Below, one piece after another: positions 57,751-64,000 of a DNA stretch of 64,000 bases. The position numbers and the translations under genes are program-made. Below the pieces are notes generated by a model that did no database searches, was not told the DNA's origin, and worked only from the letters and a program-made list of their open reading frames with translations. Numbering within the stretch: position 1 is the first letter of the stretch; each line of letters opens with the position of its first letter. The stretch comes from JACDAN01 sp963827705 (GTDB lineage: Bacteria > Actinomycetota > Thermoleophilia > Gaiellales > Gaiellaceae): NCBI GenBank assembly GCA_963827705.1, contig CAWHBN010000005.1:62001-126000 (forward strand). Reading direction: 5' to 3'.

Positions 57751-59428
57751 CTAAGCGCCCGGCCGGACGAGCGGCTTGTAGCGTGATCCGGTGCGGCTCG
57801 AGCGCCTCCGCTCCCCGCGTCTCGCGCACCCAGTGCTCGTACTCCTCGAAGCTGCCCTCGAACCACGTCACCTGCGAGTCGCCCTCGAAGGCGAGGATGT
57901 GCGTCGCGACCCGGTCGAGGAACCAGCGGTCGTGTGAGATCACCGCCGCGCAGCCGGCGAAGTCGAGCAGCGCGTCCTCCAGAGCCCGGAGCGTGTCGAC
58001 GTCGAGGTCGTTCGTCGGCTCGTCGAGCAGCAGCAGGTTCCCGCCCGACCGCAGCAGCTTCGCGAGGTGGACGCGGTTCCGCTCGCCGCCCGAGAGGTCG
58101 CCGACCCGCTTCTGCTGATCCGACCCCTTGAAGTTGAACCAGGAGACGTACTGGCGCGAGTTCACCTCCCGCGAGCCGAGGGCCAGCGTGTCGTGCCCGC
58201 CCGAGATCTCCTGCCAGACCGTCTTCCCGGGCTCCAGCCCGGCCCGCGACTGGTCGACGTAGGCGGCCTCGACCGTCTCCCCCACTCGCAGCTCGCCGGA
58301 GTCCGGCTGCTCCTCGCCGGCGATCATCCGGAAGAGCGTCGTCTTGCCGGCGCCGTTCGGGCCGATCACGCCGACGATCCCGCCCGGCGGCAGCGAGAAG
58401 GTCATGTCCTCGACCAGCAGCCGGTCGCCGAAGCCCTTCGACACGCCCTCCGCCTCGACCACGACGTCGCCGAGCCGCGGCCCGGCCGGGATGTGGATCT
58501 CGACCCGGTCGAGCTTGACGTTCCGCTCCTCCGCGAGCAGCCGCTCGTACGCGCCGAGCCGCGCCTTCGACTTCGCGTGCCGCGCGACCGGCGAGGAGCG
58601 CACCCACTCGAGCTCCGTCTTGAGCGCCCGCTGGTGGGCCGACTCCTGCTTCTCCTCGGTCGCGAGCCGCGCCTGCTTCTGCTCGAGCCAACCGGAGTAG
58701 TTGCCCTGGTACGGGATCCCGCGGCCGCGGTCGAGCTCGAGGATCCAGCCGGCGACGTTGTCGAGGAAGTACCGGTCGTGGGTGACGGCGACGACGGTGC
58801 CCGCGTACTCGGCGAGGAACCGCTCGAGCCAGGCGACCGACTCGGCGTCGAGATGGTTCGTCGGCTCGTCCAGGAGCAGCAGGTCCGGCGAGGACAGGAG
58901 CAGCCGGCACAGAGCGACGCGCCGCCGCTCGCCTCCGGAGAGGGTCGTGACGTCGCGGTCGCCCTCGGGCACCCGTAGCGCGTCCATCGCGCGGTCGAGC
59001 TGGGCGTCGAGCGTCCACGCGTCGCGCCGGTCGATCTCCTCCTGCACCTTGGCCTGCTCGGCGAGCAACGAGTCGTAGTCGGCGTCTGGCTCGGCGAACT
59101 GCGCCGAGATCGCGTTGAAACGGTCGAGCAGGTCGCGCAAGGGCCGGACGCCGTCCTCGACGTTGCCGCGGACGTCCTTGGCGGGATCGAGGTCCGGCTC
59201 CTGCGGGAGGAAGCCGACGGTCGCGCCGGCCGCGAGCTCGGCGCTACCGCTCGACGTCTCCTCGACGCCGGCCATGATCCGCAGCAGCGTCGACTTCCCG
59301 GCCCCGTTCGGCCCGAGCACGCCGATCTTCGCGCCGGGCAGGAACGCCAGCGTGATGTTGTCGAGCACCTTGCGCTCGGGCCCGTAGAACTTGGAGGCCC
59401 GGATCATCGTGAAGACGTAGTCCGCCAC
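57751..59428 (-). CDS. ettA: Energy-dependent translational throttle protein EttA (ABC-F ATPase; frameshift at C-terminus)
   Basis: 558-residue ABC-F protein gating the ribosome by ADP/ATP ratio. Two ATPase halves: GPNGAGKSTLLRIMAG, LSGGERRRVALCR and DEPTNHLD; GPNGAGKTTLFRMIAG, LSGGERNRVHLAK and DEPTNDLD; the linker (ARHAKSKARLGAYERL) matches EttA. A one-base insertion near 57781 garbles the tail; without it the protein ends HRITYKPLVRPGA. Start GTG at 59428. Confidence 0.93.
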
Positions 59429-59497
59429 GGCGCGCGACGATAGCGACACAGAGTCGTGACCGCAGCGGCCCGATCGGGTCCGTACCCTCCGCGGCCG

Positions 59498-61565
59498 ATG
59501 AGCACGCGCGAGCAATGCGAGGCACTCCTCCGCCAGGCACTTGGCGAGAGCGCACGCTTCCGAGAGGGCCAGCTCGAGGCCATCGTGGCCGCCGTGGACG
59601 AGCGCTCGAGAGTTCTCGTCGTCCAGCGCACCGGCTGGGGCAAGAGCCTCGTCTACTTCCTCGCGACTCGGATCCTGCGAGACCGCGGCTCGGGACCGAC
59701 CCTGCTCATCAGCCCGTTGCTGTCGCTGATGCGCGACCAGCTGCTGATGGCCGGCCGGATCGGCGTCCGAGCGAGAACGATCAACAGCGCCAACGTCGAG
59801 GAGTGGGACGAGATCGACCGAGCGCTCAGAGCGAACGAAGTCGATCTCCTGCTCGTCTCGCCCGAGCGCCTGGGAAACGAGCGCTTCCGTGCACGAACGC
59901 TCGGTCTCGCGGATTCCGTCGGCCTGTTCGTCGTGGACGAGGCGCACTGCATTTCCGACTGGGGCCACGACTTCCGCCCGGACTACCGGCGGATCGGCCG
60001 CCTGATCCAGCAGCTGCCCCCGGGGGTCCCGCTGCTCGCGACGACTGCGACGGCCAACAACCGCGTCATCGCCGACATCGGCGAGCAGCTCGGTGAGGAT
60101 CTCCTCTCCATTCGCGGCCCTCTGACCCGCGAGAGCCTCCGCCTTCAGGTCATCGAGCTCGCCGACCAGGCAGAGCGCCTCGCCTGGCTCGCCGAGAACC
60201 TGCCGACGTTCGCCGGCTCTGGGATCGTCTACTGCCTCACGGTGGCGGACTGTCAGCGGGTCGCCGACTGGCTCGCAACTCGAGGAATCTCCGTCGCGCC
60301 GTACTACGGCGACCTCGACTCCGATCGGCGGCTGCGAGCTCGAGGATCGGCTCCGCGGAAACGAGGTCAAGGCACTCGTGGCGACAGTCGCCCTCGGGAT
60401 GGGCTTCGACAAGCCCGATCTCGGGTTCGTCGTCCACTTCCAGCGGCCAGGGTCGGCGATCGCGTACTACCAGCAGATCGGGCGGGCCGGCCGCGAGCTC
60501 GACGACGCCGCGATCGTGCTGCTGCACGGGCGCGAGGACGACGAGATCGCCAACTACTTCATCGAGACCGCCTTCCCCCGAGAGGACGACCTTCGCTCCG
60601 TCCTGCTCGAGATCGAGCGCGGAGACGGAGTCCGCAAAGCCGAGCTCACCGCGCGGATCAACCTCTCGGGCGGACAGATCGATAAGTGCCTCAAAGCTCT
60701 CGAGCTCGACGAGGCGATCTTCAAGGACGGGCCGCACTATTTCCGCTCGCCGACTCCGTGGCAGCCCGAGCGTGAGCGCATCGCAAACGTGATCCGGCAA
60801 CGACGCCTCGAGCTCGAGCGCATTCGCGCCTTTACCCGGACCGACGACTGCCTGATGCGATTTCTCGCGGCTGAGCTAGACGACCCAGCTCCTGTCAGAT
60901 GCGGTCGCTGCGCGAACTGTGCGGGCGACTTCGTCTCGCGCGCCGTTGACGAAGACATCCTCGCCGACGCTGTTGCCTTCCTTCGGCGATCGTTCCGGAC
61001 GATCGAGCCACGCAAGCAGTGGCCGCCCGGAGGGACGGGCGAGCTCACCGGCCGGATCCCGCCCGAGCACCAAGCTGCCGAGGGCCGGGCGCTATCGATC
61101 TATCGCGACGCCGGCTGGGGCAGCCTCGTCGCGGAGGCGAAGTATCGTGAGGAGCGGTTTGACCAGAAGCTCGTCGACGCAGCGGCGCAACTCATCCGAG
61201 ACGTGTGGCAGCCCGAGCCTCCGCCGACCTGGGTCACGGCTGTCCCGTCGCTTCGAACGTCGATCGTGCCCGACTTCGCGCAGCGCCTCGCTCATGCGCT
61301 CTGGCTGCCGTACCACGAATCGATCGTCAAGGTTCGCGAGAAGCCGCAGCAGAAGGACATGGAGAACAGCGCCCAGCAGGCCCGCAACGTGATCGACGCC
61401 TTCGAGGCCCGCCCGGACGAGGTCGGCTCCGGGCCTGTCCTCCTCGTCGATGACATCGTCGACTCGAAGTGGTCGATGACGGTTTGCGCGCTGCGGCTGC
61501 GGCAGGCTGGAAGCGGGCCTGTCTACCCGTTGGCGCTGGCGGTGGCTACGAAGGGCCGGCAATGA
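59498..61565 (+). CDS. recQ: RecQ-type DNA helicase with C-terminal phosphoribosyltransferase domain (frameshifted)
   Basis: About 688 residues across a one-base insertion near 60344. Helicase: VVQRTGWGKSLVYFLA (Walker A), DEAHCISDWGHDFRPDYR, LLATTATAN, VALGMGFDKPDL and YYQQIGRAGRELD. A Cys cluster (CLMRF..CGRCANC) marks the RecQ zinc site. The last 150 residues end in a PRTase-type GPVLLVDDIVDSKWSMTVCA, as in ComF. No HRDC domain is seen. TACCCT lies nine bases before ATG. Coupled to dprA. Confidence 0.9.
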
Positions 61566-62548
61566 GCAGCCCTCGTCTCAGTCCTGACGGTCAGGCGATC
61601 GCGCTGCTCTGCTCGACGCTCGCGCTTCCCCGCGAAGCATCGACCCGCCCACTCACGCCGAAGGAATGGAGCTCGCTTGCAGCCTCGATTCACGCGTCCG
61701 AGCTCGGGACGCCGAGCGCGCTGTTCGCGCTCGAGGCGCCAGATATCGCGGAGTCCCTCGGCGTAAGCCCGGAAGCGGGCGGCCGAGTCGCAGAGCTCCT
61801 GTCGCGTGGCGGCCAGTTCGCCGTGGAGCTCGAACACCTCAGCGCGCGCGGCATCTGGATCATCACGCGCGCCGACGACGGGTATCCCCCACTCTTCCGC
61901 AGCCGTCTCAAAGCAACGGCACCACCGGTGATCTTCGGCGCAGGCAATCCGTCCGCGCTCGTCGACCGCTCCGTGGCGGTCGTAGGTTCCCGCGACGCGG
62001 ATGAAGCGAGCATCGGCTTCGCAACGGCGCTGGGACGGAGCTGCGCGCGACACGGTCTCGTCGTCGTCTCAGGCGGTGCGCGCGGCATCGACAGCGCAGC
62101 CATGCTCGCGACTGTGGATGGCGGTGGAAAGGCGATCGGGGTTGTCGCCGAAGCCCTCGAGCGGGCTGTACGCCGGCCGGATTTCCGCGCCTACCTCGCT
62201 GACGGCGAGCTGACGCTGATCGCCGTCAAGCATCCCGCGGCCGGCTTCAGCGTCGGCGACGCGATGGGGCGGAACCGGCTGATCTACGCGCTCGCCGAGG
62301 CGGGCGTCGTGGTCGCGTCCGGCGAGAGCGGAGGCACGCGCGCGGGCGCGCTGGAGAATCTCAAGGCCGGCTGGGTGCCGCTCTTCGTCCGTGACGACTC
62401 GGACGCACCGGACGGGAACCGCGAGTTGTTGGACGCCGGCGGTCTCCCGATCACCCGGGACGAGCTTGACGGGGACTCGCTCCTCGAGCGCCTCAGCGAG
62501 AGGCCGGCGGTCGACTACCAGCCGACGCTCGACGAAGCGGCAGGATGA
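61562..62548 (+). CDS. dprA: DprA-like (SLOG/Rossmann) DNA-processing protein
   Basis: 328-residue member of the DprA/Smf family. Rossmann core: SVAVVGSRDADEASIGFATA, LVVVSGGARGIDSAAM and ENLKAGWVPLFVRDD; the usual N-terminal SAM-like region is diverged. Housekeeping DprA loads RecA on incoming ssDNA; here it is coupled (ATGA) to a RecQ-PRTase helicase rather than topA or rnhB, suggesting a specialised repair or defence role. Confidence 0.85.
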   Translation: MSSPRLSPDGQAIALLCSTLALPREASTRPLTPKEWSSLAASIHASELGTPSALFALEAPDIAESLGVSPEAGGRVAELLSRGGQFAVELEHLSARGIWIITRADDGYPPLFRSRLKATAPPVIFGAGNPSALVDRSVAVVGSRDADEASIGFATALGRSCARHGLVVVSGGARGIDSAAMLATVDGGGKAIGVVAEALERAVRRPDFRAYLADGELTLIAVKHPAAGFSVGDAMGRNRLIYALAEAGVVVASGESGGTRAGALENLKAGWVPLFVRDDSDAPDGNRELLDAGGLPITRDELDGDSLLERLSERPAVDYQPTLDEAAG

Positions 62549-62560
62549 ACGACTGCTGAT

Positions 62561-62594
62561 GGGAGGGCGGCCCCGAGAGGCCGCCCTCCCGTTT
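62561..62594. terminator. Bidirectional terminator between dprA and phoD
   Basis: Perfect 12-bp stem GGGAGGGCGGCC with its complement, loop CCGAGA, followed by GTTTTCGTTC; the stop codons of two convergent genes lie on either side. Confidence 0.85.
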
Positions 62595-62600
62595 TCGTTC

Positions 62601-64000
62601 CTACTGCGGCGACAGCGTCAGGGAGTACAAGGTCTGGCCGGCGGTGTTGACGAAGCCCGCCGTCAACCGGCCGCGGCGGTCGACCTCGACGGTGCCGAAG
62701 TTGAAGCCGTCCTTCGCCTGCTCCCAGGTCGCGACCGTCGTCGCGCGGCCGCGGGCCGAAGAGCACGGTCGGATTCAGCGTCGTGTCGAACGCAGCGTTC
62801 GGGAAGATTCCCGCGTTCAGCGGCCCGCTCGCCAGCTCGTGGACGACGAACGCGGGGTTCGCCGGGAAACGGCCGGTACCGGAACGCCTCCGCGAAGTGG
62901 ACGTCCGTCGTGATCCAGAGCGAGTTCACGATCCGCCGCTGCTCCATGAACCGGAGGATGTCCAGCAGCTCCTGCTCGAAGCCCGACGGCTCCGTGAAGT
63001 TCGCCCAGCCGTCGCGCCCTCCACTCACCGGGAACCCGGTCGGGATCGACATCGGGACGCTCGAGACGATCACCTTCCACGTCGCGTCCGATGCGGCGAG
63101 GCTCTCCTTCAGCCAGGTGAGCTGCTCGCGTCCGAGCATCGTCTTCGGCCGTTCTGCGCTGTCGTCGGCGATGTTGGCGTCGCGGTACTGCCGCGTATCG
63201 AGCACGAACAGCTCGACGTGCTTCCCCCAGCGCAGCGAGCGGTAGAGCCGCTTGGGCGTGTTCGGCGCGACGGCGATCGGCGTGTAGTCGAGGAACGCGT
63301 CGAGCCCGATCGGGAGCAGATGGACGCCGGGCGTGTACGGCGGCGTCGCCCGTGTGTCGTTGAGCGGGCCGAAGTCGTTGACGACCTCGTGGTCGTCCCA
63401 GACGCCGACGTAGCTCGTGCTCCGGAGCAGGCGCTGCGACGCCGCGTCCGCTCGGTTGTAGCGCCAGTGCGCCCAGAAGGTCGCCAGGTCCGCCGCCGGG
63501 CCGGGCCCGGGCACCTGCGCGTTGCCGTAGAGGCCGAGCGCGTTACAGGCGTTGTCCGCATAGATCATGTCGCCGAGACCCACGAAGACGTCCGGGCGCC
63601 GCGCTCGGATCGTCTCGAAGATCGGGAAGCCCTCGCGTGTGTCGCGGCAGACGTTCTGGCCGGCGACGTCGCCGCCGAACACGAGGCGGACGGCTTCGGG
63701 GTCATCGGCCGCGGGCGCTGTTTCGAAGGACCCGCGTTCCGAGCCGACCCGGTAGCGGTACGTGGTGTCCGGCCTCAGGCCGGTGAGGACGACCTGTCCG
63801 GTGTAGTCGTCGGCCGCATGGACGTCGAGCCGCGCGACGCCGTGGTGCTTCCCACCGGAGAGGTGAACCTTGAGAGTGCCTTCGCGATCCGCCCGAGCCC
63901 AGAGCACCGCCGTGCGCGCGGTGACGTCGCCGACGACGACGCCGTGCGTGACGCCCGGCTCGTCGTGGCTCAGGGTTCGGACGGAGGCGCCGGCGCCGCT
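62601..64000 (-). CDS. phoD: PhoD-like alkaline phosphatase/phosphodiesterase, 5' end outside window (frameshifted)
   Basis: Secreted PhoD-type metallophosphatase, C-terminal 460 or so residues. Upstream Fn3-like strands (TGLRPDTTYRYRVGSE) precede LVFGGDVAGQN, GLGDMIYADN, YVGVWDDHEVVNDFGPLND and FVLDTRQYRDANI, which hold Asp, Asn and His metal ligands. One-base insertions near 62864 and 62753 break the frame; corrected C-terminus ends TLYSLTLSPQ. The reading frame is still open at base 64000. Confidence 0.88.

Noticed and set aside
57677..60412. 911-residue ettA with a 320-residue N-terminal extension
   Set aside because: The extension is antisense to recQ; homology to EttA begins at GTG 59428.
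1..64000. tRNA, rRNA, CRISPR arrays, insertion sequences, prophage
   Set aside because: Looked for cloverleaf ends, direct-repeat arrays, transposase motifs and terminal repeats by eye; nothing convincing was found.

Overview
The window is 64 kb of very GC-rich chromosomal DNA, densely packed with genes and rich in GTG/TTG starts and ATGA/GTGA overlaps. The mix points to a high-GC Gram-positive actinobacterium, most likely the Thermoleophilia (Gaiellales/Solirubrobacterales) branch: an F420-type LLM oxidoreductase, DUF3352 and DUF4242 proteins, GlpABC with a PTS-driven dihydroxyacetone kinase, a RecQ-phosphoribosyltransferase protein and small FAEG-repeat and zinc-ribbon proteins. The lineage is an inference. 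I see no rRNA, tRNA, CRISPR array, transposase or prophage.

Layout. 0-7 kb: priA, then a probable iron-uptake cluster (lipoprotein, FTR1 permease, HyuA-like protein, membrane-anchored coiled coil, DtxR regulator) behind three tandem IdeR-like boxes. 7-23 kb: metK and a DUF3352 lipoprotein, then a long minus-strand glycerol/dihydroxyacetone region (glpF-dhaK-dhaL-glpK and glpA-glpB-glpC-[DhaM-HPr-EI]-pgsA-epimerase). 23-30 kb: acyltransferases and the aroF-tyrA-aroA-cmk-plsC-der operon, divergent from chorismate mutase. 30-37 kb: a complete trp operon (trpL-E-G-D-CF-B-A-S) under a transcription attenuator whose leader peptide carries three Trp codons. 37-44 kb: corA, rluB, VOC, LLM oxidoreductase, glycosyltransferase, methyltransferase, argH-like lyase. 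44-50 kb: scpAB, lgt, an ECF sigma/anti-sigma pair and small genes. 50-64 kb: dnaE, a TrpB2-type second tryptophan synthase beta chain, an MbcA/RES toxin-antitoxin pair, ettA, a recQ-PRTase/dprA pair and a PhoD phosphatase running off the right edge.

How it works together. Glycerol enters through GlpF and is either phosphorylated by GlpK and oxidised by GlpABC, or, as dihydroxyacetone, phosphorylated by DhaKL with phosphate relayed from PEP through the DhaM-HPr-EI fusion. The aromatic genes form a nearly continuous block from DAHP synthase to tryptophan and tryptophanyl-tRNA. Many transcription units appear leaderless: a TANNNT hexamer lies 6-7 bases before the start codon in at least 14 cases.

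Caution on quality: I count about 23 one-base frameshifts, nearly all one-base insertions, in otherwise well-conserved and often essential genes, concentrated at 31-42 kb and 55-63 kb. They look like residual long-read consensus errors, so those genes are annotated across the shift.
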